From assembly GCA_021432635.1 (NCBI GenBank), contig MU270022.1, forward strand, positions 372,001-436,000: a stretch of 64,000 bases of DNA, given 5' to 3'. The notes beneath the pieces are model-generated. The model was not told the origin of the DNA and searched no databases. It saw only the letters and a list, made by a program, of their open reading frames with translations. The translations under genes and the position numbers were made by a program. Source of the DNA: Thozetella sp. PMI_491. Lineage: Eukaryota > Ascomycota > Sordariomycetes > Chaetosphaeriales > Chaetosphaeriaceae. Shown one piece after another: positions 10,678-20,637 of the stretch (position 1 is the stretch's first letter; the number at the start of each line of letters is the position of its first letter).

Positions 10678-11105
10678 GGAATCTTCCTCGGTGCTGTCAT
10701 TAAGATCCTCCGCAGCTGTGTTTTGTGGCCGGGAACATGGTGGCGGTGGCAGGATCAAGATCTGAAGCCCTGATGCCTAATTCCCTATAAAATAGCTGGG
10801 AATCTAGGAGGCCAAAGTAGAACGGCCCATGGATTACAGAGACTTAGCACTGCGCCGATAGAGACTTGGATTATAGGGATATCCTGCGAGAAACTAAGAG
10901 CTAGGGTGGCCGGCTAGAGTGAAGGGTTCCGGTACCGGACACAGTGGGTGATGATCTTCCCGAATGTTCCAGGAAATGAGCCTGTCCAACGTGCTCCTTG
11001 AAGCTGGAGTGTAGCTTGGGCTTGACTCATGATAATTGTAACGTTGCAAGCCGGAATCGGATAAAATACCTTTGTCAAGATTCCATCGTGCCATATGAGC
11101 CGTAG
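10678..11105. other. Intergenic, possibly with an eroded epimerase 5' end
   Basis: No intact frame was seen. Short plus-strand stretches such as CNVASR (about 11037-11055) faintly resemble the N-terminal half of the epimerase whose 3' part lies at 11106-11710, but they are too eroded to annotate as coding. Confidence 0.35.
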
Positions 11106-11150
11106 ATGGGCGTGCAGACGTACACGATCATGGCACCGCCCATCTACGGC
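11099..11150. repeat. 14-bp perfect inverted repeat
   Basis: GCCGTAGATGGGCG at 11099-11112 is the exact reverse complement of CGCCCATCTACGGC at 11137-11150, with a 24-base loop. The right arm lies in the epimerase remnant (APPIYGTG region), so the left arm looks like a small inverted copy. Confidence 0.6.
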
Positions 11151-11710
11151 ACGGGAATTGGGCTGTTTAACAAGCTCTCCACCCAGATTCCCACGCTAGC
11201 CAAGATCGCCATTTAGGCTCGATAATCGCTTTACATCGGGGATGGGCAAGGCGTGAAAGATTTCGTCCATGTGGTCGATCTTGCTAGCTTTTACGAGCTC
11301 CTCCTGGATTGCGTCTTGGAGGGGGCAGCACTATACCCCACGGGGAGCGGGGTATCTTCTTCGCTAGTACGGACTCGTTCCAGCTGAAATCCCTGGCGGA
11401 GGGCCTGGCACGGATGGGGTATGGGCTGGGTAAGCTCGATTCCGCCAAGCCCCGAAGCATCACCATTGCGGGGGCTATAACGCTTGGGATTGCAAAGACC
11501 GAGCAGAGAGTGGGGTCGGTGTTTGCATTCAAGTGAGATCGATGCAATCTGGTGACTTGTTCCGGCGCCGAAGCTAACGAATACGGCAGTTCCAGTGGTT
11601 GACCCTCCGTGGCCAAATCGCTAGGCTGGGCACCGCAGAAGACCGAGGTGGACTGGGAAGACAACCTCAAAGATGACTTCCTTGCCGTAGCGCGGGAGCT
11701 GGAGAAGTGA
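11106..11710 (+). pseudogene. Decayed NAD-dependent epimerase/dehydratase, C-terminal part
   Basis: The reading starts GVQTYTIMAPPIYGTG, typical of extended SDRs that act as NAD-dependent epimerases. It continues through SLYIGDGQGVKDFVHV and DLASFYELLLD. Two stops lie near 11213 and 11222, and a frame change near 11335 leads to GIFFASTDSFQLKSLAEGLA and TITIAGAITLGIAKTEQRV. A final intron is still recognisable (donor GTGAGA about 11534, branch GCTAAC, acceptor CGGCAG about 11590). The last exon ends KSLGWAPQKTEVDWEDNL with TGA at 11708. The N-terminal Rossmann half is missing or eroded. Several independent breaks make function unlikely. Confidence 0.75.
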
Positions 11711-12231
11711 TGGTACCCCTAGCACCCTATCGTACACATAAATAGACAATGCAATCTCCTGTGCTTTTGTTCCCCTTTTGATACACGATGCCCGCGATGT
11801 TTGATGCCAGGCAGCTCTCGTAACCATGCCATTGGGGGTCAAGTATAAAAGCTTTAGCGTTGGCGGGTAGTGAGTTGGACCCTGCGGGGGACCTTCGCAT
11901 CAGTCTCGCCATGAAACGACTAATTATGCACCGAAAAGGCGGCGCCGAGAAACGAAATGCGGAGAGAGTGCGGGGATGCAGTGGATTTGGATCATTTGCT
12001 TCGCCGGCGCCGAGGCCAGCCCCTCTTCCATAAAAAAAAGCCGAATTCGAAGCTAGTTAGCGATCGTGCACCTCGGTGAATGGCCTTTCCCCACGTGGGT
12101 ACGTACATGGATATGCGGGTATATGACATGCGATATCGACCGCTAAACGCATTAGGTGGTGACCATGTGCATCTCAGCCACTACCACACCAAACCTCTAG
12201 AACAGATCTCAGCAGCGCGCACCAACCCAAG
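11711..12231. other. Intergenic: 3' flank of the epimerase remnant and promoter of the SDR at 12232
   Basis: No gene was seen. The last 150 bp carry a perfect CCCACGTGGG palindrome and the SDR leader. Confidence 0.5.
12090..12099. promoter_or_regulatory. CCCACGTGGG palindrome (E-box core)
   Basis: A perfect 10-bp palindrome containing CACGTG lies 133 bp upstream of the SDR start. CACGTG is the general bHLH site in fungi; which factor acts here is unknown. Confidence 0.35.
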
Positions 12232-13362
12232 ATGTCTGGAACCCGTCTTCAAGGGAAGGTTGCCATCGTAACAGGTACCGGAGAGCCCCCCCCTTCCCCG
12301 CCCCAGATTTCCGTCTGGTGTGAGTGTCTAATATGGTATAGGCGGAGCGGCGGGCTTTGGCGCTGCCATCGTTACCCGTTTTGTTCAAGATGGCGCGTGC
12401 GTCCTCATCGGAGACATTGACCTCCAAGGGGCGAACGCGCTCAAAGCCAAACTAGGGGCCGATGACAGGATCGTCGCCATCAAGATGGACATATCTAGCC
12501 CGGATGACTGGAAAGCTGCCGTGGATGAGACCCTCAAGACGTGGAACAAATTGGACATTGTGGTTCACAATGCCGGCATCAACTACCCTCCCAAGGTGGG
12601 TGCACTTTGAGCTACTGTACTTACCCTTTTTTGGAACATGTTGCTGCACTCTGGAGACTTTAGCCAAGGCTTCGTTGCCAGCGTAAATTCCAAATACGTC
12701 GTAGACTGGCTGGCTATGCGGGACGCCCCCCGCCTTCCCGGGCCCTAAGATTTTATTGCTAATTGCCCTTGGACAGCCGGCGACAGAGGTCACTCTGGCC
12801 GAATTTGAAAGACTTTTCAGCATCAATGTGAAGGGCAACTTCTTTTCTGTGCAAGCCACCGTTCCCGTGTTGGAGAAATTTGGTGGCGGCTCCATCATAA
12901 ACATCTCTTCTATTAGCAGTCTCAGGCCACGGCCCAGTACGTTGTCCGGACATATGCTGCTGCTTGCGTGCTGTAGCTAATGGAGTTTTGCAGATCTGGT
13001 CTGGTACACCGCCACCAAGGGAGCCATTAATGCGGTACGGTCTTATTTGCTCCCCCTCGACACGGAAATGAACTAATGGTCCATCTACCTAGGTAACGAA
13101 GGGTTTGGCAGCGGAAGTGGGTCCCAAGAATATCCGCGTCAATGCGATTGCTCCTCTCCTGGCAGCAGGCACTGGTTTAGTCGAGGTCGGTGTAGGTGTG
13201 CCCGATACACCCGAGAACCAAGCCAAGTTTGTTTCCAATGTGCCCCTGGGTAGAGTGGCCAAGACCACAGATATTGCCAATGCAGCTGCATTCTTAGCGA
13301 GTGACGACGCCTCATTCATCACAGGCACCATCATGGAAGTAGATGGCGGTCGGGCTATTTAG
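12232..13362 (+). CDS. Short-chain dehydrogenase/reductase (FabG-like), 255 aa, five exons
   Basis: Exons are 12232-12274, 12342-12595, 12777-12936, 12994-13034 and 13093-13362. The four GT..AG introns (67, 181, 57 and 58 bp) leave one open frame. The product begins MSGTRLQGKVAIVTG. It has the glycine motif TGGAAGFG (residues 14-21), an acidic GDID after the second strand favouring NAD(H), NAG in HNAGIN, a catalytic Ser in NISSISS, YTATK as the Tyr/Lys site, and a C-terminal EVDGG typical of FabG-like SDRs. It should be a cytosolic oxidoreductase; the substrate is unknown. It is the last intact gene before the A+T-rich block, whose composition change begins about 80 bp past its stop, yet its exons carry no RIP-like damage. 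Confidence 0.9.
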
Positions 13363-13858
13363 AACGAGTCCGAATCATCTTATTAGACTGTTTATATTGT
13401 GGCTCCGAGATTGGCTCGCTAACATATTATCCCAATGTTTTACGTATAGCTTCGTTTCAACCAATTAATAAATAATCTTATAATTATAAGTAAATAATTC
13501 TTAAGCTTAATATACTTATTAATTATTTAAAAAGTATTTAATTATAAAGTATTTAAAAGCTTTATAATTAGTTATAATTATAAAAGAAGTAGTTAGTCTT
13601 ATAAGCTTAGCTTACTAGTATTTATATATATAAATTATTATTAATAACTCCTTATCTTAGATTAAATATCTAGTTTTAATATTAATTATCTTTTTAAAGA
13701 AGTAACTAATTAAATACTAGCTTTAATCTAGGTATTTTTAAAGTAATACTGCTTTTAAAATATTATTAAAGGTATTTATTTCTAATATAGTCTTAATAAT
13801 TAGTAAGTAATAATTAAAATAAGAGTACTAATTAAGTTATACTTTAGTTAATTAAATA
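13363..13858. other. Left edge of the first A+T-rich block
   Basis: From about 13440 the sequence becomes almost pure A/T with many TTAA, TATA and AAGCTT-like runs. No element of the window is recognisable in it. It is probably repeat DNA mutated past recognition. Confidence 0.5.
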
Positions 13859-14902
13859 GGGAATTAATACCTGGGCATATGGTTTTACTACCTAGGTATA
13901 AGCTTATACAGGCATGACTTTTTCCAGCCCCCTAATTAGCTGAAACTTCTAGCTGTTAACACATGTTATACAACCTGAATTCTACCTAAGTATCTTAGTT
14001 AAACACTTACCTATCTTAATCAGTTTAAAGCTAATTTTGTGTTTTATATTAAATCGATAGACCTATTAATATTAAATTACTATAAGCTTACTATCTTAGC
14101 TCCTTAAAACTTGCTTATTTTATACTAATCTAAAATAGTAAGTGCAGGTAAAATTACCTCTACCTTGCTTGAGATTTAACTATACTAGCTTGTTAATACT
14201 ATTGTTAAACCTAGAGCTAAATCTTACTCTTTAAAATAACTATAGTAGACCTTTTTAAGCTCTTTTAATATAAGTGATACTATAGGTAGTAGTATTAGGA
14301 AATATTATAGTGTTAGGGATAAAAGAGCTATTATAAATATTTTCTCTGCCTAGCTAGAGTATTTTATAACTGTTCCTAGGCCTTATAGTAGTGTGTTTAA
14401 TAAGCCTGTATAGATATAGTGGACTAATTCTAAGATATACCTTAGCGACTTTTTTACTATATATTTAAAATGAATTAAAATATAGTGTGTTAGATTACTT
14501 ATACCTAGATTAGAGCCCCTTAAATTATAATACTTATAAGACTAGGCTGTATTAGATATTCTTACTAGGTAGTAAGAGTTAACCTTATTATATATATAAT
14601 TTATATCTGCTTTAAAACTTATCTGTGAGGTAATTAATATAGACTAGTAGCTTATACTTAAGCTTGTTTAGTCTTATGAAAGAGTTTGTGAATAGTGGGA
14701 GAGATGGGGTTACTTACTGCTTGGAGATTAAACATCCCTCCCTTGTGAAGATACCCTGTTCTTATACCTTAGGCTGTTGGCTAATAGTATTAGTAACTTA
14801 GATTTAGAATGTAGCTTGTTAAGTTAATAACTAATCTTTAATCCTCTTGTTCTTAGTAGCTTAGTCTTATTAGTTGATATCCTTTATTAAAATGTTAATA
14901 CC
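13859..14902 (+). mobile_element. Truncated copy of the long-TIR DNA transposon
   Basis: Starts GGGAATTAATACC after a TA dinucleotide (13857-13858), exactly like the left end of the 3.5-kb element at 44907. About 1.04 kb is collinear with 44907-45950. It is cut by a 558-bp LTR inserted after TTAATACC. Its G+C is higher than that of the second copy (for example CTGGGCATATGG where the other has a more A+T-rich version), so it is less mutated. The rest of the element and its right end are absent. Confidence 0.75.
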
Positions 14903-15460
14903 TGTTAATATGTGACCCACTATTAAATATGGATCCTAAAATATATATTATAAAACGCACGGGCCACATACCTCTAGGGCAGGCAAGAAAGCCCTATACT
15001 TATAAAAGATCCACGTGAGTAAAAACGACCACACGCCTTAAAGCATCCACGATTCCACACAACGGCCACCTCCTATACAAAATAACCATACCATATAAAA
15101 ACGCCTAAAACAGACTAAAATATACACTAAGCTCTTTTAATATATATCCACTAGTAAGGGTATAAAACGCGTAAGAAGATAAAGCGTTTTAAATACAAGC
15201 GAGCGTTTTATACGCTAGTCTTTACGAGTATATTAATATGGTAAAAGATGGGCCATCTTAATATGGTAATTAGTGGGGTTATATGGTTTATATATATGTA
15301 GCTTTGCTCCCTGATTTAAATCTTGGATCTTTATCCTTTCACACACACACTTAAATACACTTACACTTCCACCCTAAAAGATCTGCTGGCCGGACCCACT
15401 TTTTATGTGCATTCCATTGCTTATGTCATTAAAATTGATTACTTATCTTACCTTTTGACA
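14903..15460 (+). mobile_element. 558-bp LTR (copy A), Copia-type by its primer site
   Basis: Runs from TGTTAATATG to CTTTTGACA. Three further copies of exactly 558 bp lie in the opposite orientation at 29010, 38034 and 41331. It is followed at once by a tRNA-Met-like primer site, so it is read as a 5' LTR of an otherwise lost element. It sits inside the transposon fragment that ends at 14902. No matching target duplication was found on its right side. Confidence 0.7.
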
Positions 15461-16312
15461 GGTTATGAGCCTGGAGCTCTAGCCTTATATATATAACCCT
15501 ATCCCTAACCCTTACTTTACGAGGGTATAACTCAACCAAACCAAGCCTGATTCTATCCGTTCCTTAAGCTATGATATACCTTAACCCTAACCCTAACCCT
15601 GGACTGGTTTCTATGGGTCTTTCACTCTATATGGCTCTTAAATCCTCTAAACTAACGAGGATCGACGATATCTTACCCCTTCTGGTTATAAAGAGCCTTT
15701 TTTTTAACGATTAAGCTTATCCTTACCCTTATACAATAAATGATACTATATCGGTCCCTTAACCTATTGATATCAACCTATATATCAAGGAATTCTTTAA
15801 TATCTACCTATACCTAGATTAAAATCTATTTATTAAGTGGTATATCGAGCTACTATATGAGTATTATAACGGAAGACGACTAATCGGCTACTATAACTAT
15901 AAAATCTACGACTATATAGAGACTTATTTTAGCTACTCTCTCTTTTTACAAGTTATATAATGCTTTAGCTAACTTATAGATCTTATACGACCTAAGGAAG
16001 AGTATCGTTATAAGAACGAGTTTTTACCTATTAAACTAAGATTATACTACTATTAAATACGGGTGGTTTTAGACCTAGATCTAGACCTTATAGATTTATA
16101 TCGCCCTAAGGATTTAATCCTTTACTAAGCTTTTCTAACCTATTTTTTATACTTATATAAAACCTTTAAAAACTACTATACGTAGTAAAAGCATAGGGTT
16201 TTAAATAATCTTCTTTATATTTATACTTATAAAATAAGTGAAAAAACTAGCCCTATTATCCCTAAACTAAAGGGTATTATAAACTATATTATATAAAGCC
16301 TATATATAAAAG
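15461..16312 (+). mobile_element. Internal fragment after LTR A, with primer-binding site
   Basis: Opens GGTTATGAGCC, the reverse complement of the anticodon-arm sequence of a CAU methionine tRNA (GGCTCATAACC). Ty1/Copia elements are known to prime with such an internal half-tRNA. The fragment also holds two telomere-like stretches. It is broken and ends where the minus-strand Gypsy piece begins at 16313. No protein domain could be recognised. Confidence 0.5.
15494..15600 (+). repeat. Interstitial telomere-like CCCTAA repeats
   Basis: TAACCCTATCCCTAACCC lies at about 15494-15511, and three tandem units TAACCCTAACCCTAACCCT lie at 15582-15600. TTAGGG/CCCTAA is the usual telomere unit of filamentous ascomycetes. 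Confidence 0.7.
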
Positions 16313-19300
16313 TGTTACAACACTAAGATCTTAAGGTTAGTATTCTTAATATATAGGGGATTTTTTTTTAAGGTAGGGAGGGTAGAGACAAGTAGAGTAT
16401 TAATTGATGTAAGGTAAGATCTAATAGTATAAGTGTTAAACTTAAGTAAAGAGATTAATTATTAAAGAGTAAAGGCTAACTAATCTATCTAGGTAGAGAC
16501 TATAGTCTTATATACTAGGTTACTCTTTATAGCTTACCTATCTTAAAGAGTGCTGGTGATTTAACTTACCTAGTAATCTAGATTACTGCTAAGCCTTTAG
16601 GGAGGTAATCCTTTCTTATTAGTAGAATATCTATATAGGTGCTTAAGGTATTTATTAGGGGTTTTGCCCTTACTAATTGCTGGGCCTAAGCGCTAGGCCT
16701 TATTAGTGGTTATAAGGAGGTAGCTGATGCTTTAGTTGTAACATAAGCTCTTCTTTCTATGTTAATATCTATAGCGACCTATAAGTAGGCCCTGGCTTAT
16801 GTTTACTGGTTAATAGGTTACTATAATTTCTTTTCCTTTTATATTGTTATATCTTAATAGAATATCTAGTCCTTTAGAAAAGTAAAAAACTATTTTAGGT
16901 AAGACTTATAAGTGCTATTATTTAGTTAAATATATTAAGTAGTATAGTATAGAGGTAATTATACTTTATATATATTATTTTAATAAAGGGGTTAAGTATA
17001 TTATATTATTATAATCCTTAAAATATTTAAACTATATATATTTAGGAAAACTATATAATAGTTTTTTAATAAGGATAATATATAGGTTTAATATTTTATT
17101 ATTTACTAACTTTTAACTAATAGATATTTTTAGTTTTATATAATATAATAGAGTTAAAAAAGATAAAAAAAAAGGAAGAAAAGATATAGTATTATATATT
17201 TAAGGCTTTAGCTAAGTTAAAATAATTTTATTAGTAGAAGTATTTTCTTTAGGCTAGGGGTAAGAAGTTATTTAACTATAAAATAATTAGTTTAAAAGAG
17301 AATAATACTAGGGAGATATCTTTTAAGTAGTATATAATAGGTAAGGTTTAGTCCTTTAAGGCCCTTAAGGTAATTAATTAAGAGGTAATAAGTTTTAACT
17401 TAGTATTAGTTGATCAAGGTTTTAATAGTAGAACTGTTAAATAAGCTTCTATAAATTCTCTAGGTATTTATTAGGTTCCTATATATTTTTACTAGTGTTA
17501 TACTCTATCTACTTAATTAGGTACTTTAATCTATCTTTAGTGTTATAAAAGTCTATAATATTTTTAACTTTATACTTTAGTTATTTATTGACTTTTATAT
17601 ATTTATTTAATCTAGTGTTTTTTAGTGTTAGTTTAAGTAGTAAGATATAAAAGACTAGATATATTTATATTATTATAGGTAATTTTAACTTATAAGTGAC
17701 TTTATTAGTTTATTTTTTAATCTAAAATAGTCTTAACTTCTTAAAGTCTAATTTATTACTTGGTTATATTGTCTTAATATTTCTTTATAAAAGGTAGACC
17801 TTGTCTCTCTTTTAAAAGGTTAGTCCCTTTAACCTTTTTTAATTAATATATTTACTTATTTTATTATAGATAAACTTTAATTCTTTTTTTATAAGTTTAT
17901 ATAAGGTTTTTAATTCTTTAACTTTTAATCCTACTCTTAGGTTTTTCTTTAAGTTAAGAAGGGTTTAGTAGACTTTTAGTTTAAAATTATAGTTAGTAAA
18001 AAATAAGGATACTTTAGTTAATTTTTATCTAGTACTATTATAAGTAAACTAAGTAATTAATAATAGTTATACCTAGTCATCTTATTTATAGTTAATATAA
18101 CAGTATAAGTATTATTTTATAGTCTAGTTAAGTCTTTCTATTTACCTATTAAACTAGGGGTAATAAGCTATTAATAATTAGTGTTTAGTTTTAAGTTAGG
18201 CTATAAAAGCTTTTTAAAAGTTTAAGGTAAATAATTTATCTCTATTATTAACTAGCTTGTCTAATAGTTTATAATTTATAATAATATTTTTTATAAATAT
18301 ATAGGCTAGTTCTTTAGTATTACTAGCTTCTTTATATAAGATAAAATAGCTATATTTAATAAATCTATTAATAATTACTAAGATATTATTAAAAAATACT
18401 TTAATTAAAGGTTTCTTTAAGAGTAGTAGTTTTATAATAAAGTCTAGGAAGACTAAGCTTTATAATTTTTTAGGGATTAAAAGAGGTTATAATTCTTTAT
18501 AGATCTTATACTGATTTACTTTACTTTTATTATATTTATTATATTCCTTAATTATTTTTTTTATAACTTTCTTAGCTCTAAGGAAGTTATAAGTATAATA
18601 TAATTATTTTAAAGTCTTAATAACTCCTTAGTATCTATAAGGGAGGATTTTATATATTTCCTTTACTAGGTTTTATTATAAAGTATTAAGGATATAGATT
18701 TTCTTATAGAATTAGTAAACTTTATTTTTCTTTTCTATATTTTTACTAAGGCTATTTTATATAAAGTCTATAAAGTCTTAATTATTAAAAACTTCTTTAA
18801 TCCTATTAATTTAGTTAGGGTTTAAGAGAACTTAAAAGGTAGTGTTTAACTCTTAGGGGGCCTAGCCTAGGCTTTTATCTTTTAAGACTGTTAAAATACT
18901 TTATGTATAAGGTTTTAATTCTTACATATAGTTTTCTCTTTAGCTAAAGGTATTTACCCTAGTATTTTCTAGTCTTTTTTTATATATAATTTTAAAATTA
19001 AATTTAAAGAGAAATTTAGTCTATCTAATTTATTATTTATTAAGTTCTTTATTAGTTATAAAATAGATAAGGTTTTTATAGTCTATATAAATAATAACTT
19101 AGTATTATACTTTATAAAGATAAACCTTTTATTTTTTAAAGGCTTTAATAATAGCTATTAGTTTTTTATTATATATTTAATAGTTAATTTTTACTCCTTT
19201 AAGCTTTTTTAAGAAAAAGGTAACTAAATATAGTAGTTCTTCCTTATTATATTGTCTAAGTTATCCTCTTATTATAAAGTTTAAAGAGTTAGTTTTAACT

Positions 19301-20637
19301 TTATATAGTCTTATTAGGTCTAAAAGTATAAGTATAGGTTTACTTAAGATCTATAACTTAATAGTTTTAAAGGCTTTACTAGCTTAATTAGTTTATTTAA
19401 ACTTAATCTCCTTATAAATAAGCTTTATAAGTAATAAGGCAAGCTTATTATAGCTTTTTATAAAGTAGTAGTAGTAATTAGTAAATCTAAGGAAAGCTTA
19501 TACTTCTTTTACTGTTTTAAGTAGTAACTAGTCTTATATTATTATTACTTTTTTAGGGTTTATTTTAATAAATCTAAAGGTAATTTTAAATCTTAAGAAG
19601 ATAGTTTCCTAGGTATAAAACTTACTCTTCTCTAATTTTATTAAGAGTTTAATATTTTTTAAAGCTTATAATATAATATAAATATATTATTTATGTTTTA
19701 TTTTATTTTTAAAGTAGATAAAGATATTATCTAAATAAATAATATAAAATCTATTAATATAGAGTTATAAGATATAATTAATTATAACTTAAAATATTAC
19801 TAGGATATTTTATAGTTTAAATAATATAACTAAATACTTATAGTGTTTATACTTAGTTTTAATTATTATTTTTTATTCTTCTTCTTTTACTACTTAAATA
19901 AGATTATATACTCTTTTAAGGTTAAAACATATTATTATTATAACTCTTATTAATTAGTCTTATAGTTTAAATATTAAGGGTAATAATCCTTTATTAAGAA
20001 TAATAATACTATTAAGTTATTAATAGTTAATATATAGTCTTTATTTCCTAGTTTTATCCTTACTTTTCTTTAGTATAAATAAGATTAAATATCTTATTAA
20101 TAAATTTAATAGTTATATATAATCTTTCTTTAGGTTTTTATTAAGGTATTATTATAAGGCTATAAGTTTTTCCTTGTCTAGTCTATAGATTTTATATAGT
20201 TTAAGTTATTCTCTTAGTTTAATTAATATATAATAATTAAACTAATTATATTTTAATAACCTTATATCTAATATTTCTTTAAATAGTTTATTATACTCCT
20301 AATATTCTTTTAATATCTTATTTAAGGTTTTTATTATAAATACTTTAGTAATTATTAACATTTTAAAAGTCTTTTCTATAGGCTTATTTAAGGATCTTAT
20401 ATAAGTTATACTAAAGGCTAAGTCTTTTTAAACATCTTTAATTTCTTTCTCTAAGATTAGTTAAATATATTTTTTAAGCACTAGTCTAAAAAATATCTAG
20501 CTAGTTATTTAGTTAATTCTTAAGTTATTTTTTTACAACTATAATATCCCTAGAATTAAGTAGTATAGTTTAATTTCTATAATATTAAAGGTTACTTCTT
20601 TATTATATATATTATAAGCTAATATTAAGAGGAGTAT
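16313..20637 (-). mobile_element. Ty3/Gypsy chromovirus fragment, 3' half, minus strand
   Basis: Reads in reverse as the pol-to-3'-LTR half of the element at 50748-58467 (its part from about 54115 onward). The LTR is 16313-16743 in reverse (TGTTACAACACTAAG .. GTTGTAACA), with a purine-rich tract just inside it. The inner end at 20637 abuts the next LTR element. It is old, heavily RIP-mutated and broken at many places. Confidence 0.75.

Noticed and set aside
7020-13362. Secondary-metabolite gene cluster
   Set aside because: Two SDRs, an epimerase remnant and a UstYa-like remnant are suggestive, but no backbone synthase, transporter or pathway regulator is present.
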